Shown here one piece after another: positions 1 to 7,414 of a stretch of 64,000 nucleotides of DNA (its first letter is position 1; each line of letters starts with the position of its first letter). The position numbers and the translations under genes are program-made. The notes under the pieces were generated by a model, which made no database searches, was not told the origin of the DNA, and saw only the letters and a program-made list of their open reading frames with translations. This DNA is from an uncultured Ruminococcus sp. (GTDB taxonomy: Bacteria > Bacillota > Clostridia > Oscillospirales > Ruminococcaceae), in contig CACZPI010000143.1 in NCBI GenBank assembly GCA_902783005.1, positions 1 to 64,000 on the forward strand. The letters are read 5' to 3'.

Positions 1-593
1 AGGCGATTCTCCAGAATGTCCGTGTAACGGCGCAGAGAAGCCAGATTCTTGCGGTACTGCCGCTCCGTCATACCAAGGCGCATCGCCAGCAGGCGGCCCT
101 GCTCCCGCGTGTCACGGCAGGAAGCATTCACAGACGGCAGCCACTTTGCCAGAAGCGACGCCGGACGCTGCTGCGCCATGGCCGCATTGTCGGCATCGAG
201 CTGACGGCGGATCTCGGCGACCGCTTCGCGCTCACAGGGCGTACCCAGGAGTGCGCAGAGATCGTCAAAGCGGCCGTATTCCGCAAAATTGCCGATATTC
301 CGGCACACAGCATCCGGCTCCAGCTCTGCGAGCATGCGCACGGCCGTGCGGAAGAAACGGCGTTCGCCCAGGCCGCCCCGGATGTCACGGGCAAAGAACA
401 GGATCTTCATGGCCGCAGCCGGATCCTCCGCAAAGGCGCGGATCACAGCCGTTTCGATGTCATTCTCGGAGCGGCTGCGCATGGCGCCGGCCTGGAAGAA
501 CAGATCCAGGCAATAGCTGTACGATGTCTCGTGTGTGAGGGCACCGTTCCGGGTATATTTGAGATTCGATTGCGCTTTCAGTTCGTTAAGCAT
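1..593 (-). CDS. DUF2828/TROVE-like protein, N-terminal part (runs off the left edge)
   Basis: An open frame of about 197 codons starts at ATG 593-591 and leaves the window without a stop. An AGGAGG ribosome site lies 7 nt upstream. The protein begins MLNELKAQSNLKYTRNGA and contains the stretch FFARDIRGGLGERRFFR. That stretch resembles the helical-repeat module of DUF2828 and, more distantly, TROVE (Ro60) proteins, which usually carry a C-terminal vWA domain (not in this window). Ro60 proteins bind small structured RNAs; whether DUF2828 members do is not established. Transcription probably starts near 1085, giving a leader of about 490 nt. The family call rests on motif recall and is moderately sure. 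Confidence 0.6.
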   Translation of the reverse strand, partial: MLNELKAQSNLKYTRNGALTHETSYSYCLDLFFQAGAMRSRSENDIETAVIRAFAEDPAAAMKILFFARDIRGGLGERRFFRTAVRMLAELEPDAVCRNIGNFAEYGRFDDLCALLGTPCEREAVAEIRRQLDADNAAMAQQRPASLLAKWLPSVNASCRDTREQGRLLAMRLGMTERQYRKNLASLRRYTDILENR

Positions 594-740
594 GGTGCAT
601 CCTCCTTCTGAAATGGTTGTGATATTTGTTTTGCGGGAAATCCCGCCAAGACAGCACCCGGGAGCCGCAGACAGCGCCCGGAAAGTATTCTTTTGGATTC
701 AGAATCATTGGTATGCTGCTGTTGCTGTCTTAATGATAAT

Positions 741-839
741 AGGCTGTGTTACGGTGTCTGCACCGTGTCGGAGATCCGGCTGCACACACAGCCTGCCGCT
801 GCGCATCCTCTCCTTACAGCCGGATCGTATGCGCGGCGG
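741..839. other. Interlocking inverted repeats, possible pseudoknotted RNA
   Basis: Several perfect complementary segments interlock here. 741-749 pairs with 786-794 (9 bp), 751-756 with 761-766 (6 bp, 4-nt loop), and 773-782 with 817-826 (10 bp). The 741/786 helix crosses the 773/817 helix, which is an H-type pseudoknot arrangement. A further segment, 796-806, can pair with 829-839. The element lies in the untranslated leader of the leftward DUF2828 transcript, so the minus strand is the likely RNA strand, but direction cannot be fixed from pairing alone. I match it to no known riboswitch. A 14-nt palindrome at 845-858 lies just upstream in the leader. Confidence 0.45.
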
Positions 840-929
840 ACGGTGCTCTGTACAGAGCCAAGGCACTGTCTTCGTGTTTAAGGAATAACAGAAATATAAA
901 TTGCTGTCTGTGCCTTTTTCGGGGATCGG

Positions 930-1043
930 TCACAGGGAGACGCCCTTGCAGAAACGGGGCATCGCTGCTGCCCTGCAGCCGGATCCGTTTTTTCCGCCCC
1001 CTGCCTTCGCCGGGCTGCGGACGTGAGGTTCTGCGTTTCTCAT
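930..1043 (-). CDS. Possible 37-residue leader peptide
   Basis: ATG at 1043-1041 is preceded by AAAGGAGG at 8-nt spacing and opens a 37-codon frame ending in TGA at 930. It sits directly downstream of a strong minus-strand promoter (1092-1120) and upstream of the structured leader and the DUF2828 gene. The product is basic and rich in Gly and Ala, with no recognisable domain. The strong promoter and ribosome site argue for translation; the short length and odd composition argue against a conserved protein. It could be a regulatory leader peptide. Of the 594-1235 gap, the rest is the structured region and two divergent promoters. Confidence 0.35.
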   Translation of the reverse strand: MRNAEPHVRSPAKAGGGKNGSGCRAAAMPRFCKGVSL

Positions 1044-1091
1044 GTTTCCGACCTCCTTTGTGTTGGGTACTCTGTGTTACCCGGTAGCTAT

Positions 1092-1120
1092 ATCATACCA
1101 CAACCGGAAGGATTTGTCAT
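1092..1120 (-). promoter_or_regulatory. Promoter for the DUF2828 transcript
   Basis: On the minus strand ATGACA (1120-1115) and TATGAT (1097-1092) are separated by 17 bp. This is close to the sigma-A consensus. Start of transcription is expected near 1085. Confidence 0.7.
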
Positions 1121-1165
1121 GTAAAAAAAGCTGCGAACTTCTGATCTGCAATCTGTCAGTGCCAC

Positions 1166-1195
1166 TTGACACCGCCCGCGCCTGCATGGTATAAT
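1166..1195 (+). promoter_or_regulatory. Promoter for the metallophosphoesterase gene
   Basis: Perfect TTGACA (1166-1171) and TATAAT (1190-1195) with an 18-bp spacer, about 40 bp before the start codon at 1236. The promoter is divergent from the one at 1092-1120. Confidence 0.8.
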
Positions 1196-1235
1196 AGAAG
1201 CAGATCAAATGCGACATACGACGGAGGGATCGGAA

Positions 1236-1934
1236 ATGGTTTACGTTACCGGGGATATGCACGGAGAAATTCAGCGCTTTCGCTCGAAAGCCATGCGCTG
1301 CGTCAAAAAGGGGGATACCCTCATTATATGCGGCGATTTCGGCTTTCTCTGGGACGGCGGCCGCAAGGAGCAGGCTGCCCTGAAAAAAATTTCCTCACTC
1401 CCCTACCGTGTCTGCTTTCTTGACGGATGCCATGAGAATTTCGACCTTCTCGAAGAATACCCTGTCACGGAATGGAACGGCGGCACCGTCCACAAGCTCT
1501 CTGAAAATCTGTTTCATCTGATGCGCGGGCAGATCTACACCATTGAAAAGAATACCTATTTCACCTTCGGCGGCGGGCACAGCCAGGATTTTGAATACCA
1601 TGTCGAGGAAAAGCATTGGTGGCGGCAGGAACGCCCGACGCAGCAGGAGATCCAGAATGCCATCCGCAATCTCAGTGACCACGGCAACCAGGTGGATTAC
1701 ATCCTGACCCACGAGCCCCCGGCATCCCTCAAGGATTGTCTGGGTGTGGATGTGGGAGAACGTCTGGAGGTGCACACCTTCTTTGAGGATATGATCAAGG
1801 CTTGCATTTACCGCAAATGGTTCTTCGGAAAATGCCATCTGAACAAATACGTTCCTGTCAAATTCTACGCGCTCTTTGATGCGGTGCTCCCCATCACGAT
1901 CAAGAATACCGATCTCCGGAAATACGGCGTATGA
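1236..1934 (+). CDS. Calcineurin-like metallophosphoesterase
   Basis: A 232-residue cytoplasmic protein with the ordered metal-binding motifs of the metallophosphoesterase superfamily: GDMHG at residues 6-10, GDFGFLWDGG, GCHENF (in place of the usual GNHE), FGGGHSQD, and THEPP. The substrate cannot be deduced. The start at 1236 is chosen because GGAGGG lies at proper spacing and the upstream ATG at 1209 falls only a few bases after the expected transcription start. No signal peptide is visible. The gene is monocistronic: its own promoter lies upstream and a terminator hairpin follows at 1939. Confidence 0.85.
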   Translation: MVYVTGDMHGEIQRFRSKAMRCVKKGDTLIICGDFGFLWDGGRKEQAALKKISSLPYRVCFLDGCHENFDLLEEYPVTEWNGGTVHKLSENLFHLMRGQIYTIEKNTYFTFGGGHSQDFEYHVEEKHWWRQERPTQQEIQNAIRNLSDHGNQVDYILTHEPPASLKDCLGVDVGERLEVHTFFEDMIKACIYRKWFFGKCHLNKYVPVKFYALFDAVLPITIKNTDLRKYGV

Positions 1935-1938
1935 CAAA

Positions 1939-1967
1939 ATCCCCTGTATCACATGGATACAGGGGAT
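1939..1967. terminator. Terminator between convergent genes
   Basis: A perfect 12-bp stem (1939-1950 with 1956-1967) lies between the end of the metallophosphoesterase (1934) and the end of the leftward HD gene (1972). On the minus strand it is followed by TTTTG. Confidence 0.7.
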
Positions 1968-1971
1968 CTCT

Positions 1972-2538
1972 TCATGCCTTGTGTGTCTTGCTGCGGATCC
2001 ATCGTCCGAGCCTTGCGGGCTGCGGGAGAATGAATTCGATCACGGCGCAGTATTTGTCTACCAGGGTAATGATGTAGGTCTCCGCATATTTCGGCCGTCT
2101 GTGCGTGACCGGCCACATATGCTTCTCGATCATGTCGCGTTCCCGGTCGTTCATTTCCACGATCCGTTCGGCATTTTCCAGCGCCTTCATCGGATGGTAG
2201 CTGCTGTGGCCGAGGGTATGCGTGCCCTTATGGTAACGCTTGGTGTCGTAATGGTACAGGTCATGCAGCAGTCCCGCACGCGCCGCCGATACCGCATCAA
2301 GCCGCAGCAGCCGGCAGATCCGGTAATTGTAATACGATACATTCAGACAGTGCTGCCAGCGGGTGGTCATGATATGATGCTGGAAATCCGCCAGCGCCCG
2401 CACCTCATCCAGCTCAAGCAGATCGGCAATCACCACATAGTACTCCGTATTCTGCACATTCTTCCGGCTGCCGGTGACATGCAGCCATTTTCCCTCGGAA
2501 ATCAGCCGGCTGATCTCCGCCTTTTTCTCTCGGTTCAT
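1972..2538 (-). CDS. HD-domain phosphohydrolase-like protein
   Basis: A 188-residue protein with an HD-superfamily pattern: an upstream His cluster (FQHHIMTTRWQHCLNVS) followed by GLLHDLYHYD, giving the H...HD metal ligands, and a later Asp (LVDKY). HD proteins are metal-dependent phosphohydrolases, often acting on nucleotides; the substrate here is unknown. The start at 2538 is chosen for the GGGAGGG site 6 nt upstream; a longer frame to 2625 reaches past the promoter at 2585-2613 and is rejected. The protein carries a basic C-terminal tail (RWIRSKTHKA). Confidence 0.75.
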   Translation of the reverse strand: MNREKKAEISRLISEGKWLHVTGSRKNVQNTEYYVVIADLLELDEVRALADFQHHIMTTRWQHCLNVSYYNYRICRLLRLDAVSAARAGLLHDLYHYDTKRYHKGTHTLGHSSYHPMKALENAERIVEMNDRERDMIEKHMWPVTHRRPKYAETYIITLVDKYCAVIEFILPQPARLGRWIRSKTHKA

Positions 2539-2584
2539 GGAATCCCTCCCTATGCAGGATGCCGCAAATCGCATCCTCCCTTTT

Positions 2585-2613
2585 ATTATAGGATGCTCCC
2601 GCGAAAAAGTCAA
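2585..2613 (-). promoter_or_regulatory. Promoter for the HD-domain gene
   Basis: Minus-strand TTGACT (2613-2608), 17-bp spacer, TATAAT (2590-2585), about 45 bp before the ATG at 2538. Confidence 0.75.
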
Positions 2614-2640
2614 GGGAAAAGTCATCCGTTCATGGAAAAA

Positions 2641-3633
2641 TCAGGAATTTTCCGGATGCTTGAGCAAACGTGCCTGTGCGGCAACGCGCTTTGCCGCCTG
2701 CGCCCGGAATGCGGGAGGGCCGAGAATTTCCAGCACCGGCCCATACCCCAGCAGCCGGATGAGCAGCTCCGTTTCGTCCATCTTGTCATACCAGAGCCGC
2801 ACCGTGCATTCCCCTGTTTCCAGGTCACGTTCTGCCTTCTTTTCGTAAAACGCAAATTCCATCAGGAAGCGCTCCACGCCGTTGCGCTCCGGTGTGATGC
2901 GGACAGTCACAGGCTCCCTGCATCTGCGCTCTTCAAAATAAAACGCCATGGACAGCTCCCCCTGCCAGATCCGCCCGGTCGGATGGATCTGCCGGATCCT
3001 TGCCGCATTGAGCACACCGCTGCGCCGGATCCCCCCGCGGTCAAGCTGCCAGCCGTGAACACGGAATTTATCATCGCGCCCGGAATATTCCAGCTTCAGA
3101 GGCAGAAATTCCCAGCGCTGTGCAAGGCCAAAGCGGCCTGTGAACTGTATGTCCAGCACCTCATGCCGCTGCAGCGCCGCAAGCAGGATCCCAAACCGCG
3201 CCCGGTATTCTTTATCGGTATACGGATCGCCGTCTGCAAAGCGATCGGTATAGTCAAGATCCTCCGGACGCCAGAGCGGGTCGATCTCCGCAAGCTCCCT
3301 GTGCAGCGCCCGGATCTGCGCATCATCCAGAAACAGCCCCATTCGCGGATCGTCCAGCCTTGCACGCAGCCAGCGCTTTTCCAGCAATGTGACAGGCATT
3401 TCCGGCAAATGCTGTATCACAGGTTCATAGACGCCCTGCTCTGCCTCCCGCAGCAGCCCCCAGTCCGAGCCGTCCTTCTGCGGGAGCAGACGCGGCGGCA
3501 CAAAGAGCACGGAATCCCGGAAGCCTTCCTCCTGTATGATCTCCTGCACCTCCAGCTTTGTGCTGCGGCGCCTTGCCAGCACGCGGGCGGCGATCCGGAA
3601 ATAGGCGCCGTAAAGCTCATGAAACAATGTCAT
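2641..3633 (-). CDS. WYL-domain protein, second of a pair
   Basis: A 330-residue protein of the WYL-domain regulator group (PafC-like). It is recognised by overall layout and the WYL-region strand pattern near FLPLKLEYSGRDDKFRVHGW. WYL domains bind nucleic acid or small ligands and commonly control DNA-damage, phage-defence or metabolic genes. The start at 3633 lies 8 nt after AGGAGG, and that site is inside the end of the upstream WYL gene. The 17-nt overlap suggests translational coupling and equal amounts of two partner proteins. An alternative ATG at 3639 is only 3 nt from the ribosome site. The target of the pair is unknown; no defence genes adjoin it. Confidence 0.7.
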   Translation of the reverse strand: MTLFHELYGAYFRIAARVLARRRSTKLEVQEIIQEEGFRDSVLFVPPRLLPQKDGSDWGLLREAEQGVYEPVIQHLPEMPVTLLEKRWLRARLDDPRMGLFLDDAQIRALHRELAEIDPLWRPEDLDYTDRFADGDPYTDKEYRARFGILLAALQRHEVLDIQFTGRFGLAQRWEFLPLKLEYSGRDDKFRVHGWQLDRGGIRRSGVLNAARIRQIHPTGRIWQGELSMAFYFEERRCREPVTVRITPERNGVERFLMEFAFYEKKAERDLETGECTVRLWYDKMDETELLIRLLGYGPVLEILGPPAFRAQAAKRVAAQARLLKHPENS

Positions 3634-4864
3634 CCCCATACACCTCCTGCATCCGGCGAATGTCCTCATACCATCTCTGCCGGACAGCCTCCGTCCCGCC
3701 TGTCACGGATTCGATCCGGCCGGTGAAGGTCTTGATCCACTGCATTGCTTCATTCGGATCGAAGACGGCAAGCGTCAGGCGGTAGCGCTGCGCTCCGGCC
3801 TTTTCCAGCTTTCCGCAGCGCATTTCGCGCCGGATGCGGTCAATGACAAAGCCCTCCGTTTCCGGATCGATCCGGAATACCACGACCAGCGGCTCCGGAC
3901 ACACCTTGCCCGGAATGGGGAAGGACACCCCGAAGCATTGCGCCTTTTCCTTCAAATACCGCTCCCGGAGCGCATCATACTCCGCATAAGGCGCCTCCGG
4001 CTTCGCACTTTCCAGATAATCCAGGCGGAACCCGCTGAAACGGTCTGTTTCCGGACAATAGGCCAGCAGCCATCTTCTTCCGGTCTGTGCAGCCGACAGG
4101 ATCTGCATGGGGATGACGATTGCCTCCCGTCCCTCCGCGCTTCGGGAGGAAAAAGTCCGGATGCGCAGGGAGCATTTGCGCTCCATGGCATCGAGCACCG
4201 GAAGCAGCACCTCATCCTCAAGCGTATGGACAATATAATTGTGCTTGCGGAAAAACAGGCAATTCCGGCGCCCGGCACCCCGCAGGAGCATATTGCCGAC
4301 AATGCCGAATTCCTCCTGCTCCGAGAAAAACTGCACCGCCTCTTCAAGCCCCGGATACCTTGCCAGCAGCGCGGGGACAGTCTCCTGCATCAGCCGGAAG
4401 GTCACCAACCTCCCCCGCTGTCCGCGCAGCATAATGCCCTCGCGGACATATTCAAGGAGCTTTCCGCGGACAGTCTGCTCATCCAACGCAGCACCGTACT
4501 GTGCATTCAGCCCGTCCGTGATCTCCCGGAGCGTGCGGGCTTCGCCGTCTGCCAGCAGATCGAGCAGCAGAAAATGAAGCTGTATATCACGATCCGTGAA
4601 GCTCCGGGCATAATAAGCCTGGTAGAGCGGATTTTCAGCGCTATGGCCGCTGTCTACGGAAATGGAGGTCTGCTTGCCCCGCACGGAGCTGTCATAGCGC
4701 AGATAGTCGCCCAGCCAGCTTTCCACACGACGCTTTTCATCATCGTAGGTGCGGCTGCTGCGCCGTGTGAAGTCTCCCCGCACCTTGAACCCGTAGATCA
4801 GGAAATCCCGGACATAATCCCGGGTCTTCCCAAAGCTCTTGATCAGCTCGGAAAAGCTGCTCAT
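3617..4864 (-). CDS. WYL-domain transcriptional regulator, first of a pair
   Basis: A 415-residue protein with an N-terminal part resembling a winged-helix region (about residues 75-160, including EARTLREITDGLNAQYG), a central WYL domain (about 200-310, with EAIVIPMQILSAAQTGRRWLL split by the typical ligand-binding strands) and a C-terminal WCX-like extension. The start at 4864 follows AAGGGAG. It is the promoter-proximal gene of a two-gene unit with the WYL gene at 2641-3633. Paired WYL proteins (PafB/PafC type) usually act as a heterodimer, which is the likely arrangement here. Confidence 0.75.
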   Translation of the reverse strand: MSSFSELIKSFGKTRDYVRDFLIYGFKVRGDFTRRSSRTYDDEKRRVESWLGDYLRYDSSVRGKQTSISVDSGHSAENPLYQAYYARSFTDRDIQLHFLLLDLLADGEARTLREITDGLNAQYGAALDEQTVRGKLLEYVREGIMLRGQRGRLVTFRLMQETVPALLARYPGLEEAVQFFSEQEEFGIVGNMLLRGAGRRNCLFFRKHNYIVHTLEDEVLLPVLDAMERKCSLRIRTFSSRSAEGREAIVIPMQILSAAQTGRRWLLAYCPETDRFSGFRLDYLESAKPEAPYAEYDALRERYLKEKAQCFGVSFPIPGKVCPEPLVVVFRIDPETEGFVIDRIRREMRCGKLEKAGAQRYRLTLAVFDPNEAMQWIKTFTGRIESVTGGTEAVRQRWYEDIRRMQEVYGDDIVS

Positions 4865-4895
4865 TGCTGCACACTCCCTTCTGTCAGATAGTCTC

Positions 4896-4924
4896 ATTAT
4901 AGCAGAAGCAGGCGGAAAATGCAA
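4896..4924 (-). promoter_or_regulatory. Promoter for the WYL pair
   Basis: Minus-strand TTGCAT (4924-4919), 17-bp spacer, perfect TATAAT (4901-4896), about 30 bp before the ATG at 4864. Confidence 0.7.
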
Positions 4925-5014
4925 GTACGCCCCGCATCCGGGGAATTTTCCTATGAAGTATCACAGAAATAAACCGGAAATTTTATGAAATTTTCTGATT
5001 TTTTGTAAAAATAC

Positions 5015-5043
5015 TATGCAATCCCGCTTTTTTTTGGTATAAT
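5015..5043 (+). promoter_or_regulatory. Probable promoter for the DacF-like gene
   Basis: A perfect TATAAT at 5038-5043 precedes the gene at 5086. The -35 region at 17-bp spacing (TATGCA, 5015-5020) is poor, so activity may depend on a factor. Confidence 0.45.
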
Positions 5044-5085
5044 ATAAGATGAATCTTTATAGAGAAAGAACGGAGGCCTGATCTC

Positions 5086-6522
5086 ATGAAGAAATTTCTG
5101 TCCTTCTGCCTTGCGCTGATGATGGTCTGCTGTCTGTGTCTGAGCAGCTTGACTGCCGGGGCGGTATCGTTCACACCGGGATTTGATGTCCACAGTGCAG
5201 CGGGACTTGTCATAAACCTGGATACAGGTGAGGTGATCTACCAGAAGAATGCAGACACGCAGTATATGCCCGGTTCTCTGGTGCAGATCATGGCTGCGGT
5301 CATTGTACTGGAAAACTGCCAGAACCTGTCCACCAGCATTACGGCGGATCCTGCGCTGTACGAATCGCTGAAAACTACCGAATACCCGGAGGATGTCCGC
5401 TATGCAGACATTGTCGGCGGAGATATGCTGTCGGTCGAGGAGCTGCTGTATGCCATGATGCTCACCTCCTCGTGCGAAGCCGCTACCATGCTGGCCAACC
5501 AGTTCGGCAACGGCAGCATACAGGCATTCGTGGACATGATGAATGCCAAGGCCGATGCACTTGGCTGCACGCAGACGCACTTCACCAATGTGACCGGTCT
5601 GTATGACGTTTCCCAGAAGACCACCGCCAATGACATGGCACTTATCACGCAGTACGCACTCGATCAGGGCATTTTCCAGACCATCGCCACAGCGGCGACC
5701 TTCAAGCCTTCCACCCCGAATATGGACCGGCATGATGATGACTGGATGTGGACGCATTCCAACCTGATGATGGATCAGACCAGCAGCTATTATATGGAAG
5801 GTGCCCGCGGCATCAAGACCGCCAACCTCTCCATGCAGGGACGCAACATCATCACCATGGCCTCGCGTGACGGCAACAACTTCCTGGTGATCCTGCTTGC
5901 AGCGCCCTTCAACAACGAGGATGACCGCCTGGAATACTATCACATGGACGATGCGAAGGCATTGTTTGACTGGGTATTTGCGCATTTCTCCTACCGCACG
6001 ATCCTGAGCGACAATACCGAGCTCGGTCAGGTCAGCGTCCGCAACGGTAACGGTGTGGATTATGTGCTTGTCCGCCCGGATCGTTCCTTCGGTACACTCT
6101 GGTACGACAGTGCTGACATCAATTCTGTGGTGCAGGAGGTAGAGCTGCGGGACAATGTGTCCGCGCCCGTGAAGAAGGGACAGCAGCTTGGCACCGTGAC
6201 ACTCAAATTCTCCGGCGAGGACATCACGACCATTGATCTGGTTGCCACAAGCTCCGTGGAGCTGTCGAAATTCAAGTATTATATGGCGCTGATCCGGCAT
6301 TTCCCCAAGACAAGCTGGGTCACCTACGCTGTGATCCTGAGCATTCTGCTTGGTCTGATCTATATTGCGCTGTGCATCTATGCGCACATCCGCTTCCTGC
6401 AGCGGCGCAAGGGGATTCAGCCGGTGCATCTGCAGCCAAATTCCGCTGCCGTCCGCAAGGAAGCACGCGAGGCAGAACGCAAAGCCAGACAGAAGCGCAA
6501 TTCCCAGAACAACAAAAAATAA
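5086..6522 (+). CDS. DacF-like (D-Ala-D-Ala carboxypeptidase family) protein with degenerate active site
   Basis: A 478-residue exported protein: signal peptide (residues 1-26), a serine-peptidase S11-like domain (about 35-290), a beta-rich domain and a C-terminal membrane helix (about 407-430) followed by a basic tail. The fold is clear from SAAGLVINLDTGEVIYQKNAD, but all three penicillin-binding motifs are altered. SxxK is S64-L-V-Q67, so the catalytic Lys is lost. SxN is S128-S-C130, and KTG is K244-T-A246. The enzyme therefore probably cannot hydrolyse D-Ala-D-Ala. It may bind peptidoglycan or a partner as a pseudoenzyme. The gene is a single unit with GAACGGAGG before the ATG and a terminator after it. 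Confidence 0.8.
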   Translation: MKKFLSFCLALMMVCCLCLSSLTAGAVSFTPGFDVHSAAGLVINLDTGEVIYQKNADTQYMPGSLVQIMAAVIVLENCQNLSTSITADPALYESLKTTEYPEDVRYADIVGGDMLSVEELLYAMMLTSSCEAATMLANQFGNGSIQAFVDMMNAKADALGCTQTHFTNVTGLYDVSQKTTANDMALITQYALDQGIFQTIATAATFKPSTPNMDRHDDDWMWTHSNLMMDQTSSYYMEGARGIKTANLSMQGRNIITMASRDGNNFLVILLAAPFNNEDDRLEYYHMDDAKALFDWVFAHFSYRTILSDNTELGQVSVRNGNGVDYVLVRPDRSFGTLWYDSADINSVVQEVELRDNVSAPVKKGQQLGTVTLKFSGEDITTIDLVATSSVELSKFKYYMALIRHFPKTSWVTYAVILSILLGLIYIALCIYAHIRFLQRRKGIQPVHLQPNSAAVRKEAREAERKARQKRNSQNNKK

Positions 6523-6530
6523 AAAAGCCG

Positions 6531-6566
6531 TGCCGCTGCACCGGATCTCCGATGCAGCGGCAAATT
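6531..6566 (+). terminator. Terminator of the DacF-like gene
   Basis: A perfect 10-bp stem (6531-6540 with 6553-6562) is followed by AATTTT, directly after the stop at 6522. Confidence 0.75.
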
Positions 6567-6596
6567 TTATCCTTACAAACAAAGTTCCCACAAAAG

Positions 6597-6627
6597 AGCC
6601 CCCTGCCACGAGCAGGAGGCTTTTTTT
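6597..6627. terminator. Terminator between convergent genes
   Basis: A 10-bp stem with one mismatch (6597-6606 with 6612-6621) is followed by a T-run on the plus strand and by TCTTTTG on the minus strand. It can serve both the DacF-like gene and dapB. Confidence 0.75.
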
Positions 6628-7391
6628 CATTCGTTTGTCATGAGCGCACTCATATCGTACATGCCCGGCTTCTGTGCAGCAAGGAATACTGCTGCATTCA
6701 CCGCGCCCACTGCAAAGACCTCCTTCGAGGCTGCACTGTGGGACAAGGTGATGACCTCGTCATGGCCGGCAAAGATGATGTCATGCTCACCGACGATCGT
6801 ACCGCCGCGGATGGCATGCAGGCCGATCTCGGTCTTCTCACGCTTCTGCCGCTTGGAATGACGGTCATACACATAATGATATGCATTGTCCAGGCTGTCG
6901 TTGATCGCATCGGCAAGCATCAGTGCCGTGCCGGACGGTGCGTCGATCTTCTGATTGTGGTGCTTTTCCACAATTTCAATGTCAAACTGTCCGCCGAGAA
7001 TGGATGTTGCCTTCTTGGCAAGCTGCACCAGCAGATTGATGCCGAGCGACATATTGAACGAGAAGAATACCGGGATCTGTCCGGAAGCCTTGCGGATCTT
7101 CGCGATCTGCTCCTCGGAATAGCCTGTGGTTGCCAGAACAGCAGGAACGCCGCTCGTCAGGCAATAGTCCAGCAGATCATCCAGGAGTGCGGGGTTCGAG
7201 AAATCCACGATCACATCCGGCTTCTCCGGAACCTCGGAAAAGCTCTTGTAGATCGGAAATTCCCCATACTGTGCGGTATTCAGATCCACACCCGCCGAGA
7301 TCACGCAATCCTCACGGCCGGATACAGCGGCAGCCACCGCATGCCCCATCTTGCCGGATGCGCCGGTAATCAGAATTTTGATCTGTCCCAT
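6627..7391 (-). CDS. dapB: 4-hydroxy-tetrahydrodipicolinate reductase
   Basis: DapB reduces 4-hydroxy-tetrahydrodipicolinate with NAD(P)H in the diaminopimelate/lysine pathway. The 254-residue protein has the nucleotide-binding loop GASGKMG (residues 10-16) and the substrate-binding signature EKHHNQKIDAPSGTA, with the catalytic His-His and Lys. Length is normal. It is the last gene of asd-dapA-dapB, 23 nt after dapA, and is controlled by the lysine riboswitch upstream of asd. Confidence 0.95.
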   Translation of the reverse strand: MGQIKILITGASGKMGHAVAAAVSGREDCVISAGVDLNTAQYGEFPIYKSFSEVPEKPDVIVDFSNPALLDDLLDYCLTSGVPAVLATTGYSEEQIAKIRKASGQIPVFFSFNMSLGINLLVQLAKKATSILGGQFDIEIVEKHHNQKIDAPSGTALMLADAINDSLDNAYHYVYDRHSKRQKREKTEIGLHAIRGGTIVGEHDIIFAGHDEVITLSHSAASKEVFAVGAVNAAVFLAAQKPGMYDMSALMTNE

Positions 7392-7414
7392 GATTTGTTA
7401 CCTCCGCAGCAGGA

